Positions 1 to 10,725 of a stretch of DNA of 36,769 nucleotides are shown piece after piece. Within the stretch, counting starts at the first letter, position 1. Each line of letters begins with the position of its first letter. The DNA is from Phoronis australis (Eukaryota > Phoronida > Phoronidae): the NCBI GenBank assembly GCA_002633005.1, contig NMRA01000041.1, positions 218,697 through 255,465 of the forward strand, in the 5' to 3' direction. The notes beneath the pieces are model-generated. The model searched no databases and was not told where the DNA came from. It saw nothing but the letters and a program-made list of their open reading frames with translations. The position numbers and the translations under genes are program-made.

Positions 1-585
1 TGTGGCTATTATGAAAGTCATCGAGGTATTTTTAAACTATTATAAAGTATATGCGCTGCAATTCGTAAACTGGCAAGAGATCCCAGGGCATAACGGCAGC
101 TATTCACGGTCAAATAATTGGGAAATTATTTTTTTCTCGGCCTTATCATGACCGTTTAAGCAACGCAAGGGTCACGTATTTACGTTGCTTTATGTTAACA
201 ACATTTTAAAACCTCTTTAGTATTCAAAATTTCAAATTTTATTCTAAAAATTGCCCGGCTTCCATAAGGCCACCGTGCTTTTGTTTACAAATCGTCCATC
301 ATCAATATGGCGGACCGCGTGTCACGCGCTGTCTGGCTTGCGAGTATTGTCGTGTCATCTCTATGTATATAGCTCATTGGTAATCACAGCCATGCAATAC
401 TATTTCCAATGGATTTGTTGACACACAAAAGATAGGTAAACCTTTTTGAATTTTTACTCTATTACATTCCACTCTCGAGTTATAATGGTGAACTACAAAT
501 CTGGCCGCCATTTTGTCCGCCATCTTGAAAAACCAACTTCTGCCACTCCGATTCCTGTAGACTTTTTTTCACACACTAAGGGATG
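1..585. other. Non-coding, no gene recognised
   Basis: No conserved protein or RNA gene was recognised on either strand. A small inverted repeat with 8-base arms at 158-165 and 183-190 is the only structure noticed. Confidence 0.5.
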
Positions 586-1062
586 TCAGAGGATGCGATT
601 TATGCAATAACACCTTTTGTTGCATTTTTTCGGGTCATTCGTAGAATACGTTCTGAGTCGTTTGACCTGTCGCCAACAGATCACAAAGTTGTACGTGTAA
701 GGGCTGGCATCTGTGAAACAGCACAGTTGGCGGAATTTCACATCCCCGGAATCAACAGGCTTGAGGCAGCGGTCGATAACAAATGTTTCAAGCGTGGAAA
801 TCTTTCGTTGCCATTCGATGAACTTCGGTTGGAAATAGCTCGAATTTCGCCATCCCATCCAACAGCGCTGCGGCAAAGCTGTTGAAGGAAGGTAAGGTCT
901 GGCTGGAAGCACAGCCGGTGTGGCGAAACCAAGGGGGTTGTAAAATGACGATACCATAGACAAAACACTGCATCTGGTGAAGGAGTAGTCTTTCAGACGA
1001 GTCTTGAAAGTAAACACGTCTTCCTCAACAGACCATATTATATGGTCCGTTGAGGAAGACAT
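586..1062 (-). mobile_element. Degenerate BEL/Pao LTR retrotransposon pol fragment
   Basis: The minus-strand translation carries the signature of a Pao-type pol polyprotein just after the reverse-transcriptase core: VEEDVFTFK, then VLSMVSSFYNPLGF, then VLPAR, and further on a RCLKP block and FTDAS, where the RNase H part begins. The middle section between about 750 and 890 is only recognisable in other minus-strand frames (for example LCRSAVGWDGEI), so small indels have broken the reading frame. No LTRs, gag, integrase or protease were seen, and the fragment is far shorter than a full pol of more than 1,000 residues. It is a dead relic on the same strand as, and downstream of, the TMEM68-like gene. 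Family assignment rests on motif order recognised by eye; which Pao clade is unknown. Confidence 0.8.
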
Positions 1063-1064
1063 GT
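1014..1064. repeat. Near-perfect palindrome at the edge of the Pao fragment
   Basis: Bases 1018-1060 read almost identically on both strands, with one A/C mismatched pair and an odd central base; the symmetry extends, with one further mismatch, to 1014-1064. It sits exactly where the recognisable Pao coding sequence starts. Confidence 0.85.
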
Positions 1065-2486
1065 AATTAATGGTTCTGGGGTCTGACCAGATGTCATGTG
1101 AACGTTGTACACCTCACATTGGCTTTATGAAGCAACTATGAATATAATACTGTAAAAATACAATAACACAATTACGATACCTTAGGTGATCAAACACAAA
1201 GGAAATGAAAAAGTATTGAGCATTTTTTCGGCAGGTCAAAAATGAGATAAAATAAGAACAAAGTGATTTATTAAGACAAAAATAACAGTCATGTGCTCCA
1301 TGTCGACCACGGTACAACCAGAGAAAACAGGAAGAGTTAATTTGTCTTATTTTATGATTTGACTTCTTGAGACAATTTGTAACATTAAATCACAATACTG
1401 ATCACTTGAAATGACCTAGAGTAACAGTCATATTACCAAACAGTGCACTATATGGCTATAAATAAATACCAACAAGCAAAATACAACGTAACAAGAACAC
1501 AACTACATGCCCGAACAGCTGTGCATGTGCGTGACTCATAAATACTTGTGACAATACATTCATACAAAAATCTAACAAATATCTCAAAATACATTAAAAG
1601 CCAAATCAGACTATGGTTAGCTTTAAATTACATTATGTTTAACTGTAAGCGTGATCTTCCGTTATTTTGTCCTTGATGCCCTCTGAAAGCAATGTTGCTT
1701 GTACATAAGTGTCAGTGAATGAACACAACTGCCAGTTTGACAAGTAATGAATATGCAAGATTAAATCCCAGCCACGATTTGATTCTTGCTTTTTAATTGT
1801 GGACAAGAATCACAAGTTCTATCAACGGAAAATAATGTCGTTATTTTCAAAGTGGCTGCAAACCAGACTTCTGGCATCATAAAAGCCAAATTTTGACATA
1901 GACCAAGCCACTGTTGAACAGTTTCACAACTGGCTTATCATGGCAAGTCATATTATGTGATGAGCAGGGTCTCAAGGAATAACAAACTGTCAGTTATTTG
2001 CAAACTCATAAATCACTTCTTGTCTGAACTTGGAACCATTGTGGTAAGTGGTATTTGACAGAACATGGGTCAGTAAACGTTTAAGGTGAAAGAAAAATTG
2101 CACGTAAAGCAGCAATGTTTGTTAGACTTCTGCACATGAATCAAATAATACTGCCATGACAAGGAACTTTCAAATACCAGCCTTCTAGTCACCACAATTA
2201 ACTAAGAACAACGTCAATCAATTAATATCATTTATGTGCCTTCATTTGCACTTGTGCTAAATTTAATGACATATACAAAGAAATAAAACCTCTCGCTGAC
2301 TCTTAAACTAGCTTTCAACCACAAAGAGACCTTTAACCTCAGGGTCGGACCAAATGAAAGGAGGAAATTAGTTTACGCTTTGCTCTACATAACAAATTCA
2401 ACATCATGGCCAATCTATAGTGAGCGTATGTTCATTGCTTACATGGCTTCAAAATAAACCAATAAGATCCTACCAAAAATCACATG
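1065..2486. other. Downstream flank / probable 3' UTR of the TMEM68-like gene
   Basis: No coding signal is visible. On the minus strand this follows the TMEM68 stop codon, so it probably holds the 3' UTR. A canonical AATAAA on the minus strand lies at 1267-1272, and ATTAAA variants lie at 1792-1797 and 2262-2267. Which one is used cannot be told from sequence. Confidence 0.4.
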
Positions 2487-2648
2487 TCAACTGAGTTTCA
2501 TGTGATTGGACGAGTTCCGTACGTCACCATTCTCGTCACTTCTTGACTTCACGATGTCGAGGCCTGTCAGACGCTGAAGTAAAGCACGCAATATACTTCC
2601 TGGAAGCGTCTGGTTCAACTTGATCATGTCTTCTAGTGTCCGGTGAAT
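2487..2648 (-). CDS. TMEM68: TMEM68 last coding exon
   Basis: Encodes IHRTLEDMIKLNQTLPGSIL and the following LLQRL helix, then a polar tail unlike the vertebrate protein, ending in TGA at 2487-2489. Acceptor CCTTTCAG in phase 0 with exon 7. Confidence 0.9.
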   Translation of the reverse strand: MHRTLEDMIKLNQTLPGSILRALLQRLTGLDIVKSRSDENGDVRNSSNHMKLS

Positions 2649-5600
2649 CTGAAAGGCACACCGAGTTGCTTGCATAACAGTTTTGTGATAAGTGAAGCAT
2701 GAGCTCACTAAAAGAGACTTCACTTACAAAGAACACCATGAAAGGTAATAGGCCAAACTTTGTTTTACCAACTAAGGCCTGTGGATCATTAAAGTGACTC
2801 TTTAAGACTGAAGATACAAATTTGGTCTCGGTTATGCTCCCACTTTACAATTGCGCAATAAAGGTTTGGACGAGCAATTACAAGCAAAACACAGTCTAGG
2901 AACAACTTTACAATGATCTGAATAACTAGCAATTATGTTGAACTTCTCAGAGACTTTGCATTTTTGCTCAAGTTTTTAATAAATTATAGTTATGAGGAGT
3001 TTCAGAGCAAATTTCTGACACCAGTCATCAAGTGGAACTTGCAGGCTATCTCTTTATCTCGGCGATTCTCAGGTGGCCAAATTAGTTATCAACACAACAT
3101 GTGAATATGAAGCAGGTTAAAAATTTTTTGAAGAACGAGTATTGTGGTGAAAATGATCCGCCACAAATCACCGAACGTCTCTAGTAACTATCGCGATGTG
3201 GTGCTGGCGAATAACACTGCATGATGCGGGTTATGTGAGCCCGCGAGCCACGTCATTTGTGCGAAGGCCACACTTTCACAGAACTTTTTTTTGAGATTTA
3301 ATCATTTTTCAAAAATAGTTTCGTGGAGCTTTAAGACCAAATTTCTGACATCGAGTTGAACTCGGACGCTAATTCTTTATCTCTGCAATTGTTTGGCCAA
3401 ATTAGTCAGAAACACAACACATAGCGACAACGTGAATATGAAGTAGGTTGAAAATTGCCAAATCTTTTTAAGTACGAATTTTGTGGTGAATATGATCTGA
3501 CACAAATCACCAAACCATGTCCTGTAAGTATTGTGACGTGGTGCTGGCATATAACACTGCATGATGCTGGCTATGTGAGCCTGTGAGATAAGTAATTAGA
3601 GCGAAAGTCACACATTTACAGAACTTTTTGTTTTCACATTTAGTTGTCAATACAACTGCACTTAGTTTAGCGTAGATGATGTTCAAATAGCATTGTCGTT
3701 TAGTTCCTGTTATACATTAGCACAGTTAGGAGCATGCAAATACATCTTTAAGTCACTTTTCTCGAAACAGACCCCTGGACGTCAAGTTCCAAGCTCCAAC
3801 ACCAAATGCAATCCATTATTGATTTACTTACTGTCCAATTATACATATAAGGAACTCAACATAAGTGTCTCTAATTTATGCTAAGCATTTCATTTGGATA
3901 GTAACAAGATTCTGTAAGACATGAAGTAGATAGAGAGGCGAATCCCAGACAGATACCAGACAGACATGACAGCACTTTACAACCACACATAAAAATGGAT
4001 GCATAAAGTGATTGCAATGCACAAAAGTAGAAAAAGATCACATATGCTGGCAGAGGAAAAACCTGATAGTAAGTACCTTTTTAGCCAAGAGCTCAGGTGT
4101 CAAGTGTGGGTCGTACGGAATTGGATCGCCAATTATGGTTCTGCAAGGAAAAGACAAAGGTGTAATATTACAGACATTCTGTTGAATCAACTTATTAAAA
4201 GTTTGCCATGTGACTCGCATTAAGCCTGACAACAAGTTATGTCTATCGACTACAGTGTTTCAATAAGGACATGATTTAAAAGAACACACACCACTCTCAA
4301 GAAACAAAGAATGACAAGCCTAACAAGTCAAATGGATACACAGTAGCTACATATATCTGATTGTGTATTTTACCCAGACCGAGACTTTGCATTCTTGAAT
4401 TGTGGTTCACTTATTGTTCTCACTCAAATAATAGAACAGTGTTTCCACAATAATTTTGCCTAGTATTTTATGAATAGTAAGTCCCATGGTTTTTAAACTC
4501 GTTGCTTACGGTGCTCTTTTGCAACTTGAGAATCAGTTTTCTCCACTGAATAACAGGCTTCAAACAGGTTCTCAACATCCGGGACCCCTGTAAACAACTA
4601 TTACCCACTTCTCCATAACAGAGTCGGTGAAAATGTGCTCAACATCACAAACAGTCCATGCTCTCCGTATCAGCAAAAACAAGGTTGTCCACATAAAACT
4701 AAATTATTGGGCTTACAGTAAGAGGTAAAATCTTGAATATTTATGTGAAACTTTGTTTTTTCATGTTTTTTCAAAAATATGTCAGTAGCACTATTTTAAA
4801 GTCCTATGTCGCATCTGCTACCAGACAATGATTCTGAAACTTGTGAGCATTCGCAACAATGTTAGCCTTTGAAAAATGAAAAAAATAATTTCGGCATTTA
4901 TTTTGTTACGAAACAGGTGAGTTTACTGCAACCACTTTCAAAAATTCAATTTGTAACCACAGTGACGACCACAAGGCACACTTAGAACGTGAGCAGTATT
5001 CTGGTCACGCATCTGCAAGATCCTGGATCTGAATCGAATCATTCGGTCCAGGCTTTGGTCTTAAGATGAACAGCTTCTTCTCAGTTCTCCATGAAATTAC
5101 AACTTCCTCACACAGACTGTGTGCCGTAATAACGAACAAAAATTTGAAACTACCTTTAGAGACCCATGGGGTGCCACTGATCAATTATCTAGGGATTTTA
5201 ATTGTTAATAATAATCTCACCCTCCGCTGTAATTACCTTAATTTTTAATCCAAAAATCAATTCATTTACCTCATCTTGACAGGAAATCCTCCATAAATAG
5301 GTACAATGGGAAGTCTCGTCTTCTCATATAGCCTTCTAAATAAGCCTGTGATAAATAAAACTAGTCTGTCACAATTTTTTTCAAAACAGTGCAGTATTGC
5401 TTGGTTTGCTTCAAATACAACATTTCTGAAAAGGCGATTATAACGTTCATCATATTTCTCAAATACCTGACCGTTTTTATATCAACCGATTCTGAAAATA
5501 TTGCTGACATGATACAAAATACAACAACAAACTGAAACGTGTGGCCGGCACCACACCACGTCTATTTCAAAATTTCAGACAGGAGTAATTCTGCCTTCTT

Positions 5601-8600
5601 CCTCATTATTCTTGGTTGCTCAATACTGCCCGTTTGATACAAGCTGGGACCTAGAGCAAAATAATTAATTTTCACTGCCCAAAACTGGAAAATACTCACC
5701 AAAGTACCACAGTGTCATATGGCAACTAAGAGCACTACACCAACAAATCTTTAATCAAGCGACAGGTCTCAAATAAGTGACTTACGTTTTCCAATACCAA
5801 GCGACCTGTAGCCCTCGCGGCAGTTTTGTGTGAACATGGGAATGACTGGCTAAAACGAACAGAAATTAAAGAATTAAGATGTTAAACTGTCAAAATGCAA
5901 CATGTTAACTACAATGAACTAAGGCTTGTTTGAACGTACGACTGTACTTTTTGTTAGACAGCTTATTATATACTTGCTCCTATCTTCAGGCGTGCAGTTA
6001 TGAAGCAAAACACCAAAGGGACATGTCTGCCATATTTCGAAACAACTACCAAGTTTGTGTCAATGAAGGGATGCTAGATAACATATTATGAACTAGGACT
6101 GAATATGCTATTATTGCACTCTGACAATTTAACTGGCAAGCAAACTTACATTTTAACAGAGCAGTGAACACAACGACCATGATTAATCACTTTAGCATTT
6201 TTGTAACGCATGGAGATGACACCATCTTCTCTAAATGCACTTATTTTTAGCACCAAATGTAAATTGACTGACAGAAATTTTTTGCTAACTCAAAAACTGC
6301 TTCACTACAAAACAACGCATGATTATGTTACTGATCCAAAAACTGTTTTTTTGTAATTATGCAATTTTCAAAAAGTCACCAAGTCACATAGCTAGGACTT
6401 TATTGAAGATCTTAGCTTGGTTCACAGGTAACAATTTCCAAAAGTTTCCAAGTCACATAGCTAGGACTTTACTGAAGATCATAGCTTGCTTCACAAGTAA
6501 CAATTTCCTATCATAGTCGCATTAGTAATATTTTTGATTCACTTGAAAAACCTACCACTTTAGCTTTTAACGCCACTTTGGCAAACCCCAACCTACGACC
6601 CCACTGCAAACCATAGTTTTCATCACTGAAGAAGGCCTCACGGACACCACCTGTTGTAAGAGAGATGAACATGGTGAATCTTTCATGGAGGACACAAACA
6701 GAGGTACTGCCAGTCACATGACGCAGGTGGGTTTGGGGAACCACATTCACCGACGGCCAACAAAAGTAACATTGAAAATGCAAGTGAATTAATCATTTTT
6801 ATTTTCATAATAATTATCAGGAATTTCTGATAGTTAGCCCCAGGGTGTTTTTTCAAAAAGTATCACTTTTTACCTCTTTGGAACCCAAAAGTTGCCATGG
6901 GCAGACTTTCGGAAGTGGGGTGGATGGAAATGTCAACGAAGCATGTAACACAAGAGAGGTTGGTGGGTGTACACTCAATCATTAGGTTAGCTTTTTGGCA
7001 TGGAAATGAACAAAAAAGTGGCTTCGTGATCTGAAATGCTAATCAGACATCATTTTTGACAACTCTTGAAAATAATGGAGCTCTGCAGGCAAGCATCACT
7101 AAGACCATACAGCTGGTGCCACCTATCAGGAGATTAGCCACAGCTAGTGTCACCTACCAGGAGATATAGCTACTATGTTGCCCTTTTCCAGCAGATCAAT
7201 GCAAGTGTCCACTGTTCCAGGGAACACACCAAACACATCCAGTAATAACTTGAAGCCTGCAATTTAGAAAAAAAAAATCAGCAAACACTTTCCTTGATGA
7301 TAAAGGTCACACAAAACAAATGAAATGAATTTAAGTGGGTAAACACTATTTTCAATTTAATCACAAAAGATAGACAGAAATACAGTAATCTCATAGCAAT
7401 GTTTTTGTGTAAAATCATTTAAAAATAGCTCTAACACGGTTTTCATTGCCACTGTCAAAATATAATAGTCGCATAAAAAGCCTGGTCAATATTTCTGATT
7501 TCCAAACTTGTACAATAATCCAAAACATAAAAATCATATTGTTATTAACTAACAGCTATTTTTGCACCAATCTTTCCTGTATGTTTATTTGTATTTTGTT
7601 ACATTGTATTAATAACTACTATCATCAATAAATGACAATAACCAACCTTATCTTTAGCCTCCTTCAGATCACACCACATGCAAATCTGAACGCCATCAAG
7701 GTGGTTGTGTTGAAAATTTTCTCATAAAAAATTGCATTCGGTCAAAAATGAACAGACCTGCTGTATGATATAAATCAAGTTGAATTCATTAAACTGAACA
7801 TTTACGAGTTTTTGACTGAAATCAGAATGAGTATGTCCAACGGCAATAAACCATAATGCAGTTCAGTACTGTATAGCGCAGTATACAGTCGCTTCGGAAA
7901 ACGGATTAATTCTTGCTGTACCTGGCACTCTAAACAAGAAGTGATCAGCGACAGGTCTCCATTTGCAGCCATTACGTAGTATACACTTGGCTATCACGTA
8001 ATACAGATCCATTGGAATAGCACCATGGTAGTAAATCACAAGGGCAGAGCCAGTTGAAGGAATCTTGTCAAGACCATCCACTTCATATCCTAGAGAGGAA
8101 AGATAAACCTGGTTGAAGAGAAAATCAATCTTTTGAAGCTATGTATGACGCTGCTTTGGAGCTACAACTTAAGTCGTGATTTATTTCAAAATAGGTGTGT
8201 CCTCATTTTCTTTGGCAGAATTAAAAAAGCATCATCTAGAAGTACGATGGAACTCTTCATGAATTTAGGACACAATGTGGCAGACAATTGAAATTTTATT
8301 TCCTTATATTTTATAAAATATATGTAGCACTAAACAACTGTTTTTGCAGCTTTACATGATTCAAGTTCTGTATGATACTTACTATCACAGAATATTTTAA
8401 AAATTTGTTGGCATTTACACAGTAAATTCATAAGCACTTGAAGAAAGAAAAGGTCATTTTTGGTAAATTATTTTAATATAAAATTGGTGAGATTTTACCA
8501 CTATTATTTAAACACTTAAATTTTTTCAGTTTGGGCAAATGCTCAAGAAGTAACAAGATGTTGCACGCTACTAGTAACAACGTAAAACATTCTATTTATT

Positions 8601-9336
8601 TTTGTTGAAAAGCTTAAAATAAAATTCCACTTTTCCGCAACATTGTATCCTACACTGAAAATTTTTCCTTTTTCCTTATCAGAGTTGGTCATCAATCCCA
8701 TAGCACAGAGTAACCCTCTCATTGGAGCGAAACCATTGCTGTGGAGAGTAATCCTTAGTTACCACTGAGGAGAAACGCTTACCACTCATCACAAAACCCT
8801 TACCATGTAGGCCTACCGCAACAGCCCTTACCATGGAAGCTGAGACACATACAGTAAATTAGTATGGTAAGAGTTTTGTGAGGAGGAGTAGAGTTACACT
8901 AATGTGGTAAGGCATCCACTCAGCAGTAAGTGTTTGGTGACTGTGTTGAAGATTGCATTGCCATCCCTATTTATACAGATACTTGATGCACTGATGAGCA
9001 ATGTGTACCATGCCAGATCTTCCCCTGTCCATCCCAGAGAACGGCGAGTGTTGACCTTGCACCATCCCAGAAATCATGCATATACGCTTCTTTCAGGCGA
9101 TTACGATGCTTGTAGAACTGCAGGAACAATATGGACGCGTACAAGAAGATAAGTATAACGATGGGTAATAGAAACACGATGATAACAGGATAAGTCATCC
9201 ATATTAGCCACTTCAGGTATTGCGAGTCAACGCATATTTGAAGTTGTACGCATATCAGCTCTATGTAATAGTCAATGTTGTACTCAGACCATAAAAAGGT
9301 CAAGAGATCATCTGTAGAATTTGATGCCATTTCCAT
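2487..9336 (-). CDS. TMEM68: TMEM68-like ER acyltransferase, complete, 8 coding exons
   Basis: Coding exons in order: 9009-9336, 7922-8089, 7158-7256, 6556-6650, 5786-5849, 5270-5345, 4077-4140, 2487-2648. All introns are GT-AG, phases agree throughout, and the sum is 1,056 nt (351 residues plus stop). The product matches the TMEM68 family of PlsC/LPLAT-like acyltransferases, known as ER membrane enzymes that make triacylglycerol and ether-linked lipids. A hydrophobic segment spans about residues 42-73. The catalytic-type block is YYHGAIPMD, with His131 and Asp137; then VADHFLFRVPG (156-166), ISPGGVREAFFSDE (196-209), PVIPMFTQN (231-239), YGGFPVKMR (269-277) and GDPIPYDP (281-288). The ATG at 9336 is preceded in frame by a TAA, and has A at -3 and G at +4. 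The C-terminus runs about 20 polar residues beyond the conserved end, so the protein is slightly longer than the roughly 325 residues of the human one. It is transcribed away from CCM2. Confidence 0.95.
2960..3646. repeat. Diverged tandem duplication, two ~320-bp copies
   Basis: Two copies follow each other in the last TMEM68 intron, roughly 2985-3306 and 3315-3646, offset 330-340 bp. Shared landmarks include AAATTTCTGACA (3009, 3339), GGCCAAATTAGT, GTGAATATGAAG, GTGGTGCTGGC with the following AACACTGCATGATGC, and ACAGAACTTTT. They have many substitutions, so the duplication is old. Confidence 0.85.
4077..4140 (-). CDS. TMEM68: TMEM68 coding exon 7: GDPIPYDP
   Basis: Encodes TIIGDPIPYDPHLTPELLAK and K after a split Arg codon. 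Acceptor CCTTGCAG, donor GTACTT; ends in phase 0. Confidence 0.93.
5270..5345 (-). CDS. TMEM68: TMEM68 coding exon 6
   Basis: Encodes LFRRLYEKTRLPIVPIYGGF and PVKM, with split Arg codons at both ends. Acceptor ATCACAG, donor GTAAAT. Confidence 0.92.
5786..5849 (-). CDS. TMEM68: TMEM68 coding exon 5
   Basis: Encodes PVIPMFTQNCREGYRSLGIG and K plus one base of the next Arg codon. Acceptor TTTTAG, donor GTAAGT. Confidence 0.92.
6364..6504. repeat. Tandem duplication, 69-bp period, two copies
   Basis: Two adjacent copies in a TMEM68 intron share CCAAGTCACATAGCTAGGAC (6379 and 6448) and the following sequence down to GTAACAATTTCC. Only a few differences, so it is recent. Confidence 0.9.
6556..6650 (-). 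CDS. TMEM68: TMEM68 coding exon 4: GGVREAFFSDE
   Basis: Encodes GGVREAFFSDENYGLQWGRR through VALKAKV. Acceptor ACAACAG, donor GTAGGT. Ends in phase 0. Confidence 0.93.
7110..7171. repeat. 31-bp tandem duplication spanning the exon 3 splice donor of TMEM68
   Basis: Units 7110-7140 and 7141-7171 share CAGCT(G/A)GTG(C/T)CACCTA and CAGGAGAT. The unit at 7141 contains the working donor (minus strand CTCCTG|GTAGGTG); the intronic copy reads CTCCTG|ATAGGTG, so its GT has become AT. Confidence 0.85.
7158..7256 (-). CDS. TMEM68: TMEM68 coding exon 3
   Basis: Encodes FKLLLDVFGVF through GNIVAISP, ending one base into the first Gly of the PGG motif. Acceptor TTGCAG, donor GTAGGT. The donor end lies inside a 31-bp tandem duplication. 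Confidence 0.92.
7922..8089 (-). CDS. TMEM68: TMEM68 coding exon 2: HGAIPMD active-site block
   Basis: Encodes about residues 110-166, from GYEVDGLDKIP through YYHGAIPMDLYY to VADHFLFRVPG. Acceptor CTCTCTAG, donor GTACAG. Confidence 0.93.
8789..8881. repeat. Inverted repeat, 18-bp arms
   Basis: Arms at 8789-8806 and 8864-8881 are complementary with one mismatch (TCACAAAACCCTTACCAT against its reverse). The CTTACCA motif recurs several times between 8778 and 8912 in both orientations. Likely a degenerate fold-back element in the first coding intron of TMEM68. Confidence 0.7.
9009..9336 (-). CDS. TMEM68: TMEM68 coding exon 1: N-terminus and membrane segment
   Basis: Encodes residues 1-109 and the first base of codon 110, ending ..GKIWHG; includes the hydrophobic stretch and the family motif DFWDGAR. 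Donor GTACAC. On the minus strand a good acceptor (pyrimidine run ending TTTTTCAG) precedes 9454, so this exon probably starts at 9454 with a 118-nt leader, and a non-coding exon lies further upstream. Confidence 0.9.
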
Positions 9337-9613
9337 TGTAATGGTCACCTGTTATGGAGTTCTTCAGATGCCATGGTAACACCGGTTTCCTTCTCTAAAA
9401 AATGATGGTCACTGAAGTTTATCTTCTTTCTTGTGGCTTATCATTTTGCATTTTCTGAAAAACGAGAAAGGAAAATATGTTTGAACTAATGCAAAAGACG
9501 AGTCTATCCTTGTCAAATGACTTTCATACTACCATATGAAGTGGCAGCTGTCAAAGAGTGCCTGTGCTCAGACTCGAGAGTCATTGCCAAGCCAATGTCA
9601 CAATGCCAGGCAA

Positions 9614-9687
9614 TGGCCATTTTTATACTGCTAACACCAGGGTACATGACGTCATATCCCCTGGCACGAGCAGTGTAAAAATGGCCA
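9614..9687. repeat. 74-bp nested palindrome centred on a TGACGTCA (CRE) core
   Basis: Symmetry about 9650/9651: outer 19-base arms 9614-9632 and 9669-9687 with one mismatch, CCAGGG/CCCTGG inside, and a perfect ATGACGTCAT at 9646-9655 in the centre. TGACGTCA is the consensus CREB/ATF site. Lies 280-350 bp upstream of the TMEM68 start codon. Confidence 0.85.
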
Positions 9688-9953
9688 GTCACCGATTTGG
9701 GAAACTGAATGAAGGACTGCTAAAACAAACCATTTGATTATGGAAGTACTTGTTTGAATTGGAATTAAGACATGGACGGTCTCCTAAAGTGTTCCACTAT
9801 GCACAAAATGTACTTAATTAGAACAACATGACTTTGATGGTTTAGTCAGTGTGACGAGGCAAAAGACGCCGAAAAGCCTCTGGCTTATGAAGGGATGAAC
9901 ACCGTGTCTATTGCTAGTCGATACAGAGGCAAACCAATCCATGCCTTAGCCTT

Positions 9954-9990
9954 GGTGCAAAGCTGTATACTAAATATACAGCTTTGCGCC
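9954..9990. repeat. Hairpin, 16-bp stem with 5-base loop
   Basis: Arms 9954-9969 and 9975-9990 around loop CTAAA. The only non-Watson-Crick position is a G/T pair, which would be allowed in RNA. Confidence 0.85.
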
Positions 9991-10725
9991 GATGTGGGTA
10001 AAAAACTGAACAAATAAAATCAAACACAAAGTTAGTGTCATTAAAAACTACGCTCTTCCTTGAGTAAACTGAATTATTTACTGGTGTTGGAAAAATTGGC
10101 GTTCTACTGTTATTTCGCTGCTAAGGTTGTAGAGCAATCTTATGCATCAGCTTTCAGCGCCATGAAATGCGTTTATTTGGCCAGTTTCTTTTTTCCCTGT
10201 TCTTATTCCACGAGGTTGAGTACATTAATTTTTGTCCCAACATTTTATTGGAATTGGTTTCATTCCGTTACAAGTTTTTAGTATTTTAATATCAGCAAAC
10301 CGAATTTCAGAACAAATTTTGCTGCTGCAAAGTTGTCATCATCTTTCGAGAGATGTCGCAAAATTTTAGGAAATGGCAGATGCACGCATCACGAATGCAC
10401 TGTTTTCAAAACAACGACAGACTTTTCTTTGTTACAAAAGGTAGAGAATTATGCAAGAAAATGACGTTTATTAAGATTGTTTTTCACTTTAACGGCTGCA
10501 ACCGGCAAGGTGTCAGTTGACTCCCAGATTTTGCATGCACTGCTCCAGATTTTGCTATAGGTTTCATGACGTGGTGCTGAGCATTAACTACCCGGGCTGT
10601 GTGGAATTCTGGGGTGTAACGGAGCTCAACACACAATGCTACCAATATTTTGACAATATAGTCTTCATACAGCTAGCTAGCTGGCTGGCTTTACATACAA
10701 AGCAAAAATAACAGGTTACCAGCCA

